58,160 nt of DNA from Candidatus Aquidulcis sp. (lineage in GTDB: Bacteria; Chloroflexota; Anaerolineae; UBA4142), in contig DYJA01000035.1 in assembly GCA_020723345.1 (NCBI GenBank), positions 1 to 58,160 of the forward strand. Direction: 5' to 3'. Shown here in pieces: positions 29,367 to 38,099 of this stretch (positions are counted from its first letter, which is position 1; each line of letters starts with the position of its first letter). The position numbers and the translations under genes are program-made. A model generated the notes under the pieces. It was given only the letters and a program-made list of their open reading frames with translations. It did not search any database and was not told the DNA's origin.

Positions 29367-30143
29367 TCACTGCACTGCGAACCGCACGTCAACCGATACG
29401 TTGATCTCCAGCTCGCCGGTCTCGACCGGAACTCCGGCGGCGTCGGGCGCGATATTCGCAACCGCCGCGCGAAAGACCGGACGCGGCGCGACGCTCCCTT
29501 CGCTGATCGAAATAATTTTGCCGAGTGTCACGTTTGCGGCTTTGGTGAGTTGCGCGGCTTTGTCCTGCGCGTCCTTGATCGCCGCCGCACGCGCTTGCTG
29601 CTGGTACGGCGTCGGATCGTCCACGCCGAACGAAATGCCGTAAACGTTGTTCGCGCCCGCGGCGACGACCGCGTCGAGCACTTTGCCGGTGTCGTCGATC
29701 TTGCGAACGGTGATGCTGACCTGATTGCTGACGCGATAGCCGGTGATCGCCGGCGTGCCGCCCGTCCGGGGCTGCGATGTGATCGGCATGATGCTATAAT
29801 TTGTCGTCTGAATATCTTTTTCGGCGATCCCCAGCGCTTTCAGTTTTTCGATCAGCGTGTTCATCCGCGTGTTCGATTGCGCGATCGCGTCGGCAAGTGT
29901 CCCCGCCGTAATGTCTACTCCGATACTCGCGGTCGCGATGTTGGGTTTGATCCGCACTCTGCCAGTCCCGGAAACGAAAACACCTGCGCTGTCGGTCGTC
30001 GATTGCTGCGCGCTTGTCGCGCTGATGCTGCCTGCGCTCGCGGACGTCGGCGCGAGGCGCGGCGTCATGGCGACGTAACCCAGAACTGCGACGGCGACGA
30101 CGAGCAAGACCGCGGTGATGGCAAGCGAAATTCGATTGAGCAT
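29367..30143 (-). CDS. SIMPL domain protein (DUF541, YggE-like)
   Basis: The 258-residue protein has an N-terminal signal anchor (ISLAITAVLLVVAVAVLGYV) and a SIMPL domain: VSGTGRVRIKPNIATASIGV at the domain start, TTNYSIMPI, and ARAAAIKDAQDKAAQLTKAA near residue 190. The family has periplasmic or surface members of unclear role, linked in some species to oxidative stress or adhesion. The start has a strong AGGAGG seven bases upstream. It is a single-gene unit facing away from tRNA-Gln. Confidence 0.9.
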   Translation of the reverse strand: MLNRISLAITAVLLVVAVAVLGYVAMTPRLAPTSASAGSISATSAQQSTTDSAGVFVSGTGRVRIKPNIATASIGVDITAGTLADAIAQSNTRMNTLIEKLKALGIAEKDIQTTNYSIMPITSQPRTGGTPAITGYRVSNQVSITVRKIDDTGKVLDAVVAAGANNVYGISFGVDDPTPYQQQARAAAIKDAQDKAAQLTKAANVTLGKIISISEGSVAPRPVFRAAVANIAPDAAGVPVETGELEINVSVDVRFAVQ

Positions 30144-30257
30144 TTTTCCTCCTTTGTTATTCCGAGCGATTGTCTGCGAGAAATCTCGAATGGTAGACGA
30201 TAGTACGGATGGAAAAGTTCCCCGCGACTATTTCCGCAGCGTCGGCGTGGGTGGCGG

Positions 30258-30291
30258 CGCGGCAGAATCGAACTGCTTTCATTCTACCGCG
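30258..30291. repeat. Inverted repeat upstream of tRNA-Gln
   Basis: CGCGGCAGAAT (30258-30268) and ATTCTACCGCG (30281-30291) can pair with one wobble pair. The loop with its flank (GAATCGAACTGC) recalls a reversed tRNA T-arm, but no further tRNA parts are found. Confidence 0.4.
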
Positions 30292-30338
30292 AAACGCGCG
30301 CCCGCGCAACCCGCTCGCCGAATCAACCCATCGCCAAT

Positions 30339-30367
30339 TTGCGAAATGCGTCTATCTGTGCTAAAAT
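30339..30367 (+). promoter_or_regulatory. Promoter of tRNA-Gln
   Basis: TTGCGA (30339-30344), 17 bases, TAAAAT (30362-30367), ending 12 bases before the tRNA. Confidence 0.7.
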
Positions 30368-30379
30368 GCAAATCATCGG

Positions 30380-30450
30380 TGGGGCGTGGTGCAGTGGTAG
30401 CACACCAGACTTTGGATCTGTGGACCGAGGTTCGAATCCTTGCGCCCCAG
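30380..30450 (+). tRNA. tRNA-Gln (anticodon UUG)
   Basis: Acceptor TGGGGCG (30380-30386) pairs with CGCCCCA (30443-30449), with discriminator G. The anticodon stem CCAGA/TCTGT closes the loop CTTTGGA, giving anticodon TTG. The T-arm contains TTCGAAT. The 3' CCA is not encoded. Confidence 0.93.
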
Positions 30451-30526
30451 CAGTCAATTGCAGATTGCAGATTGCAGATTGCAGATTGGAAAAATCCGCA
30501 ATCTCAAATCTGAAATCTGCAATTTT
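30451..30526. repeat. Mirrored-word repeat (CAGATTG type)
   Basis: CAGATTG is repeated four times head to tail (about 30462-30488). It is then mirrored by GCAATCTCAAATC and TGAAATCTGCAATT. It lies directly between tRNA-Gln and the glycosyltransferase gene. Confidence 0.75.
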
Positions 30527-30536
30527 GTTCTCACGC

Positions 30537-32993
30537 ATGTTACGATTTTTCGCGCGCCCCAATTTCATACTTGCCGCGATCCTTGCACTCGCCGCGGTCT
30601 TGCGGGTTTATCGCCTGGACGAAATTCCCCCCGGTTTCCAATTCGATCAGGCGTATTACGTCTTTGACGCGATTTTTCTCCTGCGCGGCGATTTCTTCAT
30701 TTTCTTTCGCGACCCAGGTCGCAGCGAGCCGCTCTTCCAATATCTGCTGATGCCATTCGTCGCGCTCTTCGGCGGCGATACGCCGTTGGGTCCCAAAGTC
30801 ACCGCCAGCATCATCGGCGTCGCAACGATTTTTCTGATCTACGGCGTCACACGCGCGCTGTTTACCCCCACCCCAGCCCTCCCCCGTTCGCAAGAACAGC
30901 GAACAAGGGAGGGTGTAGGGGCGCTCGCCGCGCTCTTCGCCGCGATTTCCTTCTGGCACATTTTCTACTGCCGCTACGGCGAGCGCATTCCGCTCACGCT
31001 CTTTTTCGCGACGCTTGCGTTTTGGTTCTTCTGGCGCGCGCTCACGCATCCTTCGACTCCGCTGCGCTCCGCTCAGGACGCATCACGCATCACGCAATAC
31101 GCTTTCACCGGCATCTTCACCGGTTTGACGCTTTACACTTATCCCTCCGGTCGCGTCGTCCCGATCGCGCTAGTACTTCTCACCGCGTACGTCGCGCTGA
31201 CCGATCGCGCGCGCGCGGCGTACTACGTCAAAGGTCTCGTTCTTGCGGGAATGATCGCGACGATTGTTTTTCTGCCGCTTGGTCTCTACTACATTCAGCA
31301 TCCGATTGATTTCGTCTCGCACACTGCCGACGTTTCGATCTTTACTCCACACGGTCAAATCAGCGACAACGCTCCACTAGAATTGGGCAAGAACGCGCTG
31401 AAAATTCTCGGAATGTTTTTTGTCGTCGGCGACGGCGGCGTGCTGCGGAATTTGCCGTACCGTCCCGTGTTCGATCCATTCGTCGGCGCGCTCTTCGTCG
31501 TCGGCGTGATCGTCTGGCTCGCGGAATTAGTTTTGCCGCAGACAACGCGCGTCAATCGCTTGCGCGCGGTTTTCCTCGCGGTATGGCTCGGACTCGCGCT
31601 CGCGCTTTCGCTCGTCAGCGACGACGCGCCGAACAACGGTCGCATCTTGATCGGACTGCCTGTCGTGATGATGTTGCCGGCGTGGGGCGCGGTCGCGATC
31701 TGGGAACGCTTGCAATTGCTCCCTGAGCGAAGTCGCAGGGTGACGCGTCGCGTCGCGGCAAGCGCGCTGAGTGCGATCATCGTGGTCAGCACTGCGCTCG
31801 TCGCGCGCGATACGCTGGTCGTTTGGGCAAACGATCCTGGGACGTACTACGCGTTCGATGTCGACAAAGTCGAGCTGTCGAAATGGATCAATCAAAACGC
31901 GCGGACGCAGCATCTTTATCTCGCGCCGGTCGTCTATCAAGTTGGGACCGTGTCGTTGCTCACGCGCAACGCGCCGTTGAAATCGTTCGATAGCCGCGAC
32001 ACAATCGTGTTGCCGAGTCGCGCGGAGGGCAAGGATGCGCTCTTTATGTTTCCACCCGAGCAGGAGAAACGCCTGCAAACGATGGCGACGCGGCTCGGCG
32101 CGCTCGGCGCGCGCGATCAAATCGCGGATGCCAATGGCGCGCCGCTGGTCGCTGGCGTCCGCGTCCCCGCGCAGAACTTGCCCAGTCCCCAATCTCCAAT
32201 CTCCCATCTTACTCTCGGCGGCGATTTCATCAAGCCGCAAAAAACGACGCGCGCGATCTGGAACGATTCGCTCGCGCTCGTCGGTTATTCGATTGACGCG
32301 GCAGACGCGGCGAAGCGCAATCTGGAAGTGACGCTGTTTTTCCACGCGCTCGAGCCGATGGATGCGGACTACACATTTTCGGTGAAAGCGCGCGACGCGA
32401 AAAATCGCGTGTGGGGGCAAGAGGACAAGCAAGCCGGGAGCAACAGTTATCCCACGAAACTCTGGTCAGCGGGCGATGTCGTCGTCGAAAAATTCTATCC
32501 TGGGTTGAGCGCGTGCGCGCCTGCCGGTGACTATCGCGTCACGGTCGAAGCGTACGATCCGAAGACGATGCGAGTGCTGGAAATACAGGGAACTGAAGGG
32601 AACTTGGTGGAACTCGGCGGAACGCGCGCAGAAGCAGCACCAGGGAATTTGTACGAGCATCTTGAGCCGGAACAGAAACTCGACGCGAAAATCGGCGAGC
32701 GTTTGCAACTGATCGGTTATACGCTGTCGCCGGACGAGGCGCGCGCGGGCGATGAGTTTTCGCTTTCGCTCTTTTGGCGCGGCGTCGGCGCGGGCAGCGC
32801 GGAAACGGTATCGGTGCGAATGAAAAGCGCGGCGCAAGACATCGCGCTTGTTGACGCGCCGATCAAAATTCCCGCCGACGGGCGTGGTATCTGCGCGCTG
32901 TATGATTTGCGCGTGCCGCCGAATTTCCCCGCAGGCGCGGTATCGTTGCTGGTCAACGGTTTCAAGATCGGTGATTTGAAAGTGATCAAGTAA
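30537..32993 (+). CDS. Membrane glycosyltransferase (PMT/ArnT, GT-C type), copy A
   Basis: An 818-residue polytopic protein. After the first membrane span comes RVYRLDEIPPGFQFDQAYY with D37, the expected catalytic acid of the GT-C/PMT superfamily. Some ten further spans follow to about residue 430. The outer C-terminal half includes LEVTLFFHALEPMDADYTFS and is a beta-rich domain. It should transfer a sugar from a lipid carrier on the outer face of the membrane. Three or four short segments are translations of repeats (residues ~112-133, ~171-186, ~394-401, ~548-560). It is followed by a paralogue, copy B. The true start is after the tRNA and repeat; no good SD is visible. Confidence 0.82.
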   Translation: MLRFFARPNFILAAILALAAVLRVYRLDEIPPGFQFDQAYYVFDAIFLLRGDFFIFFRDPGRSEPLFQYLLMPFVALFGGDTPLGPKVTASIIGVATIFLIYGVTRALFTPTPALPRSQEQRTREGVGALAALFAAISFWHIFYCRYGERIPLTLFFATLAFWFFWRALTHPSTPLRSAQDASRITQYAFTGIFTGLTLYTYPSGRVVPIALVLLTAYVALTDRARAAYYVKGLVLAGMIATIVFLPLGLYYIQHPIDFVSHTADVSIFTPHGQISDNAPLELGKNALKILGMFFVVGDGGVLRNLPYRPVFDPFVGALFVVGVIVWLAELVLPQTTRVNRLRAVFLAVWLGLALALSLVSDDAPNNGRILIGLPVVMMLPAWGAVAIWERLQLLPERSRRVTRRVAASALSAIIVVSTALVARDTLVVWANDPGTYYAFDVDKVELSKWINQNARTQHLYLAPVVYQVGTVSLLTRNAPLKSFDSRDTIVLPSRAEGKDALFMFPPEQEKRLQTMATRLGALGARDQIADANGAPLVAGVRVPAQNLPSPQSPISHLTLGGDFIKPQKTTRAIWNDSLALVGYSIDAADAAKRNLEVTLFFHALEPMDADYTFSVKARDAKNRVWGQEDKQAGSNSYPTKLWSAGDVVVEKFYPGLSACAPAGDYRVTVEAYDPKTMRVLEIQGTEGNLVELGGTRAEAAPGNLYEHLEPEQKLDAKIGERLQLIGYTLSPDEARAGDEFSLSLFWRGVGAGSAETVSVRMKSAAQDIALVDAPIKIPADGRGICALYDLRVPPNFPAGAVSLLVNGFKIGDLKVIK
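30869..30924. repeat. In-frame repeat inside glycosyltransferase A
   Basis: CCCCCACCCCAGCCCTCCCC and GTTCG are mirrored by CGAAC and AAGGGAGGGTGTAGGGG. The element translates as TPTPALPRSQEQRTREGVG right after the third membrane region. The paralogue has a similar element at the same protein position. Confidence 0.75.
31048..31095. repeat. In-frame repeat inside glycosyltransferase A (CTTCGACTCCGC type)
   Basis: CCTTCGACTCCGCTGCGCTC, a palindrome-prone word, followed by ACGCATCACGCATCACGC, translates as STPLRSAQDASRITQ. Copy B has no such segment at the aligned place. A related word, CCCTGAGCGAAGTCGCAGGG, occurs at 31722-31741 in the same gene. Confidence 0.6.
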
Positions 32994-33031
32994 TTTCGCC
33001 ATTTGTCATTTGCGCATTTGGCATTTCCAAC

Positions 33032-35455
33032 ATGTCTCATCCGCGTATCTCCAAACAAACTATACTTCTCATCGCGATCATCGCGCTCGGCGCGTTCTTG
33101 CGTTTCTATCGCATCAACGAGGTGCCGCCGGGTTTGCGCTTTGACGAAGCGTTCAACCTGATGGACATTCTCGCGTTGCTGCAAGGACAATTCGCGATTT
33201 TCTTTCCCGCGAATAACGGGCGTGAGCCGCTCTTCAACTATCTCTCCATCGTTGCGACGACGCTCTTCGGCGCGCAGCCGATTGCCTTGCGCGTCACCGC
33301 CGCGCTCATCGGCGCCGCGACGATCCTGTTAGTGTACGGTTTCGCGCGCGCGCTCTTCACCCCCTCCCCTGTCAGCGACGGGGGAGGGCAGGGGTGGGGG
33401 TCTCCCTCCCCTGCGGAGCGGGGGAGGGTTGGGGTGGGGGTGCTTGCTGCGTTCTTCATCGCGATTTCGGTGTGGCACATTTACTACAGTCGCTACGGTC
33501 TGCGCGTCATTCTCGCGCTCGCGTTGACGATTCTGACATTGTGGTGGTTTTGGAATGGCTTGCAACGAAGACGCACGCGCGATTTTGTTCTCGCAGGAAT
33601 TTTTACCGCGCTCACCGCGGGCACGTATCTCAGCGGGCGATTGCTGCCGCTTGTTCTGATCGTGCTGACGATTGCCGCGCTCGCGCTCGACCGCAAGAAC
33701 GCGCGCGCGTACATTCAAGGTCTCGTCATGACGGGAATCGTCGCGTTCATTTTGTTCATTCCGCTCGGCGCGTACTTTGTCACACACCCGGACGATTTTC
33801 TCGCGCACGGTACAAGTCTTTCGATCTTCGACGCGCGCGTGAATCACGGCGATCTCGTCGGGACGCTGACGAGCAACCTGGGCAAAATCGCGGGCATGTT
33901 TTTCGTGCGCGGCGACTTTGAAGATTTTCGCAACGTGCCAGATCGCCCCGTGTTCGATCCGATGATCGGCGCGCTCTTTGTCGTCGGCATGGGATTGCTC
34001 TTGCGCGATCTGCTCGCGCCGAAAACGGATCGCATCGTGCGTTTGCGCGCGGTTTTGATCGCGGTCGCGTTGGTCACGTTTCTCGCGTCATCCGCGCTCT
34101 CCGACGATCCGCCGAATTTTACGCGCACGTTGCCGACGCTGTCGGTGCTGACGATCTTGCCCGCGTGGGGCGCGCTGGCGATCTGGGAACGCGTGCGCGC
34201 GACGTCGGCGCGGCAAATCGCGGCGGGCGCGTTCGCCGTCGTCGCGCTCGCGAGTACCGCGCTCTCGTTCAACGATTATTTCATCACTTTTGCGAATCTA
34301 TCGTCACTGTACTACGCGTTCGACGTGCGGATGTACGACGTGGGCAATTGGATCAATCAGAACGCGCGGGCGAATCAAATCTATCTCGCGCCGTTGTGGT
34401 ATCAACAAGGGACGGTGATGTTACTCACACGCAACGCGCCCTTGAAATCATTTGAAAGTCGTGATACGATTGTGCTGCCGAGCCGCACGCAAGGCAAGGA
34501 CGCGCTGTACGCGTTTCCGCTGGAGCAAGCCGCCAAAGCCGCGAAACTCGGCGAGCGATTGGGCGCGCTCGCGACGCGCGAAATTGTTTTCGGTTCAACG
34601 GGTGAGCAACTGCTGATCGTCTATCGCGTGCGCGCGAATGATTTGCCTGACGCGCAACCTCCATTCTCAAATCTCCAGCGCGGCGGCGATTTCCTCAAAC
34701 CGCAAACTACAACGCGCGCGATGGGGGGTGATTCGTTCGAGATACTCGGTTACTCGATTGACGCGGCGGACGCGGCAAAGCGCAACCTGGAAGTGACCTT
34801 GTTTTTCCACGCGCTCAAACCGATGACCGAGGATTATACTTTTTCGGTTAAGGTGCGCGACGCAAAAGATCGCGTGTGGGGACAAGAAGACAAATGGGCG
34901 GGCAACAACAGTTACGAAACGACGCGCTGGAGCGCGGGCGATCTCATCGTCGAAAAATTTTATCCTGGGTTGAGCGCGTGTGCGCCTGCGGGCGATTATC
35001 GCGTCAGCGTTGAAGTATACAATCCGAAGACGATGCAAGTGCTAGGAATACAAGGGAACTTGGGGGAACTGCGGGAAATTCGCGCGGAGGCATCGCCGGG
35101 AAATTTGTACGAACATCTCGATCCTGATCAATCGCTTGATGTTGAGGTCGCGCCGCAAGCGCGGTTGCTGGGGTACACGCTCGCGCCAAACGAGGCGCGC
35201 GTGGGCGACGCATTTTCGCTTTCGCTGTTCTGGCGCGGCGTCGGCGATGGCAAACAGACGCGCCGCGCGGTGATTCGTCTGCGCGATGCCGCCCAGCGCG
35301 ATTTTGTCTTGTCGGAAAAAGATGTTACACTCGCAATCGATGGGCGAGGTCTCTGCGCGTTCTTCGATTTTCAAGTGCCGCGCGATGCCGCGTCAGGCGC
35401 GGCATCGATTTGGGTGAACGATACGCCAATCACTACGATAAAGGTGACCAAATGA
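33032..35455 (+). CDS. Membrane glycosyltransferase (PMT/ArnT, GT-C type), copy B
   Basis: An 807-residue paralogue of the preceding gene with the same layout. The catalytic acid is D38 in NEVPPGLRFDEAFN. Multiple membrane spans run to about residue 420. A soluble outer half carries LEVTLFFHALKPMTEDYTFS. Long stretches near the C-terminus match copy A almost word for word, showing tandem duplication. A G/P-rich insert (residues ~109-136) comes from a repeat. The stop overlaps the start of glmU (ATGA), so the two are translationally coupled. Acceptor and sugar are unknown; the link to glmU suggests cell-envelope glycans. Confidence 0.82.
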   Translation: MSHPRISKQTILLIAIIALGAFLRFYRINEVPPGLRFDEAFNLMDILALLQGQFAIFFPANNGREPLFNYLSIVATTLFGAQPIALRVTAALIGAATILLVYGFARALFTPSPVSDGGGQGWGSPSPAERGRVGVGVLAAFFIAISVWHIYYSRYGLRVILALALTILTLWWFWNGLQRRRTRDFVLAGIFTALTAGTYLSGRLLPLVLIVLTIAALALDRKNARAYIQGLVMTGIVAFILFIPLGAYFVTHPDDFLAHGTSLSIFDARVNHGDLVGTLTSNLGKIAGMFFVRGDFEDFRNVPDRPVFDPMIGALFVVGMGLLLRDLLAPKTDRIVRLRAVLIAVALVTFLASSALSDDPPNFTRTLPTLSVLTILPAWGALAIWERVRATSARQIAAGAFAVVALASTALSFNDYFITFANLSSLYYAFDVRMYDVGNWINQNARANQIYLAPLWYQQGTVMLLTRNAPLKSFESRDTIVLPSRTQGKDALYAFPLEQAAKAAKLGERLGALATREIVFGSTGEQLLIVYRVRANDLPDAQPPFSNLQRGGDFLKPQTTTRAMGGDSFEILGYSIDAADAAKRNLEVTLFFHALKPMTEDYTFSVKVRDAKDRVWGQEDKWAGNNSYETTRWSAGDLIVEKFYPGLSACAPAGDYRVSVEVYNPKTMQVLGIQGNLGELREIRAEASPGNLYEHLDPDQSLDVEVAPQARLLGYTLAPNEARVGDAFSLSLFWRGVGDGKQTRRAVIRLRDAAQRDFVLSEKDVTLAIDGRGLCAFFDFQVPRDAASGAASIWVNDTPITTIKVTK
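33358..33441. repeat. In-frame repeat inside glycosyltransferase B
   Basis: CACCCCCTCCCCTGTCAGCG-type sequence is mirrored by GGGGGAGGGCAGGGGTGGGG, and a second round follows (CTCCCTCCCCTGCGGAGCGG, then GGGGAGGGTTGGGGTGGGGG). It translates to TPSPVSDGGGQGWGSPSPAE and beyond. It sits at the same protein position as the 30869 repeat in copy A, directly after RALF. Confidence 0.75.
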
Positions 35456-36822
35456 ATCTCGCCGCCGTCATTCTCGCCGCGGGTCAAGGCACGCGGATGA
35501 AAACCCAATTGCCGAAGATACTCCACACGGTTGTCGGCAAGCCGATGGTGTCGTACGCGCTGGAGACTGTCGCCGCGCTCGGCGCGTCGCAAACGATTCT
35601 GGTGATCGGTCACGGCGCAGACCAAGTGCGCGTCGCAACCTCCAACCTCCAACCTCCAACCTCCAATCTCCAATTCGTCGAGCAGCGTGAACAGCGCGGC
35701 ACGGGGCACGCGGTCTTGCAAGCGCGCGAGGTTTTGCGCGGCAAATCGGACGCGGTCTTCGTTTCGTACGCCGATATGCCCTTGATGCGCGTCGAGACGC
35801 TGAAGAAACTGACCGATCTGCACGCGTCGTCGCGCGCGACGATCACGATGCTGACATTGATCTCCGACGATTCGATGGCGTTCGGGCGAATCTTACGCGA
35901 CGCGAATAATCGCGTGGTCGGCATCGTCGAAGAGCGCGACGCGACGCCGGAGCAATTGGCGATTCGCGAACTGAATTGCGGCGTCTATTGTTTCGACGCG
36001 GATTGGCTGTGGGAACATGTCGCGCAACTCAAACCGGCTGGCGTGAAGAACGAATATTATTTGACCGATCTGGTCGCGCTGGCGGTCAAAGAAAACTGCA
36101 TGATTGAAGCGGGCGTGCTGCGCGACGCGACCGAAATGATCGGCATCAACACGCGTGTCCATCTCGCGCAGGCGGAAAAAATCATGCGCGGGCGCATCAA
36201 CACCGCGCTGATGCTGGCAGGCGTGACCTTGATCGATCCGGCGACGACGTACATCGAATCCGATGTGGCAATCGGCGAGGATACGGTGATCGAGCCGAAC
36301 ACGCATCTGCGCGGCAAGACGCGCATCGGCGCGAACTGCCGCATCGGTCCGAACGCGATCATTCGCGATTCGCAAATCGGCGACGCGTGCGAAATCGTCG
36401 CGTCGGACATTACCGGAGCGGTAGTCGAGGAGCGCGTGCAGATTGGTCCGTTCGCGCGGTTGCGCGCCGGATCGCACATCGCGCGCCAAGTCCGCATTGG
36501 CAACTTTGGCGAAGTGAAAAACTCGTACGTCGGCGAGCGGTCGCACATCGGACATTTCAGTTACATCGGCGACGCGGAATTGGGCAAACACGTGAACATC
36601 GGCGCGGGGACGATTACGTGCAATTATGACGGCATGCAAAAAAATCGCACGGTGATTGGCGACGACGCGTTTATCGGCAGCGATACGCTGTTGATCGCGC
36701 CGGTGACGATTGGCGCGCGCGCACGGACCGGCGCGGGCGCGGTGGTGAACAAAAATGTCCCGCCCGATTCGCTCGCGGTCGGCGTTCCGGCGCGCGTGAT
36801 CCGAAGATTGAATGACAAATGA
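35452..36822 (+). CDS. glmU: Bifunctional UDP-N-acetylglucosamine pyrophosphorylase / glucosamine-1-phosphate acetyltransferase
   Basis: A 456-residue enzyme of normal length. The N-terminal uridyltransferase has VILAAGQGTRMKTQLPKILH and GTGHAVLQA, and a DMP motif (YADMPLM). The C-terminal left-handed beta-helix starts near residue 255 (IDPATTYIESDVAIGEDTVI) and holds acetyltransferase signatures GNFGEVKNS and NIGAGTITCNYDG. It makes UDP-GlcNAc for peptidoglycan and other glycans. The ATG overlaps the stop of glycosyltransferase B. About ten residues (ATSNLQPPTSNLQ, ~62-72) come from a small repeat inserted in a loop of the first domain; the frame is kept. Confidence 0.95.
   Translation: MNLAAVILAAGQGTRMKTQLPKILHTVVGKPMVSYALETVAALGASQTILVIGHGADQVRVATSNLQPPTSNLQFVEQREQRGTGHAVLQAREVLRGKSDAVFVSYADMPLMRVETLKKLTDLHASSRATITMLTLISDDSMAFGRILRDANNRVVGIVEERDATPEQLAIRELNCGVYCFDADWLWEHVAQLKPAGVKNEYYLTDLVALAVKENCMIEAGVLRDATEMIGINTRVHLAQAEKIMRGRINTALMLAGVTLIDPATTYIESDVAIGEDTVIEPNTHLRGKTRIGANCRIGPNAIIRDSQIGDACEIVASDITGAVVEERVQIGPFARLRAGSHIARQVRIGNFGEVKNSYVGERSHIGHFSYIGDAELGKHVNIGAGTITCNYDGMQKNRTVIGDDAFIGSDTLLIAPVTIGARARTGAGAVVNKNVPPDSLAVGVPARVIRRLNDK
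35634..35675. repeat. In-frame short tandem repeat inside glmU
   Basis: The unit CCTCCAA is repeated three times and then drifts to TCTCCAA. It encodes ATSNLQPPTSNLQ in an otherwise normal uridyltransferase domain. The same words (CCAATCTCCAATC) occur inside the GH67 gene at 52898. Confidence 0.75.
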
Positions 36823-36896
36823 ACAAATGCAAAATGACAAATTTGTCATTTGCTCACACCTGCCCTGGCGGGCGGTGCCAGGGTTTGTCATTTCTG
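36818..36896. repeat. Mirrored-word repeat (AATGACAAATG type)
   Basis: AATGACAAATGAACAAATGC is mirrored by ATTTGTCATTTGC, and the copy TTTGTCATTTCTG ends the element. It fills the gap between glmU and the CorC-type gene. A half copy (ATTTGTCATTTGCGCATTTG) lies between the two glycosyltransferase genes at 33001. Confidence 0.7.
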
Positions 36897-36903
36897 ATTG
36901 ACT

Positions 36904-38097
36904 ATGATTTGGTTTGAAATTCTCGTCTGGCTTTTATTCCTGCTTGCCGTGGGCGCGGGAAGCGTGCTGCAAACCGTCGCTGCATCGGTGCGCGAGTTGC
37001 AGGAGACGCTGCGGGTCACTCACGCCGCGCGTCTCGAACGCACGCGCATTTTCGGCGCGCTGTTGACAGTGGGCGGGACGATCGGCACGGTGTCGCTCGC
37101 GGTTGAGATCGCCGCGCGGGCGAGCGGCGATGTCGGGGCGGCGGCGTTGAGCGCGGCACTGGCGGTCTTGATTGCGTTTGGCGTCCATTTCGTCGCGCGC
37201 CGTTATGCGCGGCGCAATCTCGAACGTTGGGCGGAGCCGCTCTTGGGCGATGCTGTCGCGTTTCTGCCGCTGGTCGAAACGCGCGATGAACCATCCGAAT
37301 CCGAATCGCGCGAAGAGACGGTCGAGCAAATGGTGGACGCCAGCGAAAAGGCGGGACTGATCGAGTCGGACGAGCGCGAGATGATCGCGGGAATCTTGCA
37401 CCTCGACCGGACGTTGACGCGCGAAATTATGGTGCCGCGCATCGACGTGATCGCGCTCGATGTCGAGACCTCGCTGCAAAACGCGCTCGAGGTCGTGATC
37501 GCAGGCGCGCACTCGCGCGTGCCGGTGTACGAAGAATCCATCGATCACGTGATCGGCTTGTTGTATGCCAAAGATTTGCTCAAGACCTTGCGTGATTGCG
37601 CGACCGATATGTCGGTGCGTTCGTTGTTGCGACCGGTCTATTTCGTGCCAGAATCAAAACGGCTGGACGAGTTGCTTCAGGAATTGCAGCGTTCCAAAGT
37701 TCACATGGTAATCGTCGTGGATGAGTACGGCGGCACCGCCGGGATCGTTACGATTGAAGACGTGCTCGAAGAAATCGTCGGCGAGATTCAGGATGAGTAC
37801 GATACGGGAGAAGAGCCGTTGATCGAGCGCGTCGGCGAGAACGAAGCCGTGTTCAACGCGCGTGTGACGATGGCGCAAGTGAACGAAGCGCTCGCGCTCG
37901 ATTTGCCGAACGAGAGCGATACGCTGGGCGGCTTGGTGTATCAGCATCTCGAAAAGATGCCGAAGGTGGACGATCAGGTGCGCGTTGGGAATGTGGCGAT
38001 TACGGTCTTGAGCGTGATCGGGCGGCGCATCAAAAAGATTCGCGTGACGAAATTGCCCACGGAAAATGAGGAAACTCTCAATGAGGAGAGGATGTAA
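36904..38097 (+). CDS. CorC/HlyC-type CBS-domain membrane protein
   Basis: The 397-residue protein has two or three N-terminal membrane spans. Next comes the conserved motif EETVEQMVDASEKAGLIESD and a CBS pair from about 170 to 290 (MVPRIDVIALD, VPVYEESIDHVIGLLYAKDL, MVIVVDEYGGTAGIVTIEDV). A CorC_HlyC domain follows (ARVTMAQVNEALALDLP). Family members move or regulate Mg2+ or other divalent ions. The membrane part is shorter and less conserved than a full DUF21 domain. Cytidine deaminase starts two bases after its stop, so both are co-transcribed. Confidence 0.88.
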   Translation: MIWFEILVWLLFLLAVGAGSVLQTVAASVRELQETLRVTHAARLERTRIFGALLTVGGTIGTVSLAVEIAARASGDVGAAALSAALAVLIAFGVHFVARRYARRNLERWAEPLLGDAVAFLPLVETRDEPSESESREETVEQMVDASEKAGLIESDEREMIAGILHLDRTLTREIMVPRIDVIALDVETSLQNALEVVIAGAHSRVPVYEESIDHVIGLLYAKDLLKTLRDCATDMSVRSLLRPVYFVPESKRLDELLQELQRSKVHMVIVVDEYGGTAGIVTIEDVLEEIVGEIQDEYDTGEEPLIERVGENEAVFNARVTMAQVNEALALDLPNESDTLGGLVYQHLEKMPKVDDQVRVGNVAITVLSVIGRRIKKIRVTKLPTENEETLNEERM

Positions 38098-38099
38098 GC

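Noticed and set aside
30240-30300. A possible second tRNA gene on the minus strand, suggested by a T-arm-like GCAGTTCGATTCTGC
   Set aside because: No acceptor, D-arm or anticodon arm can be built around it; it is better explained as a simple inverted repeat.
30339-30536. Coding extension of glycosyltransferase A upstream through tRNA-Gln
   Set aside because: The extra codons translate the tRNA and a mirrored repeat; the membrane protein begins at 30537.
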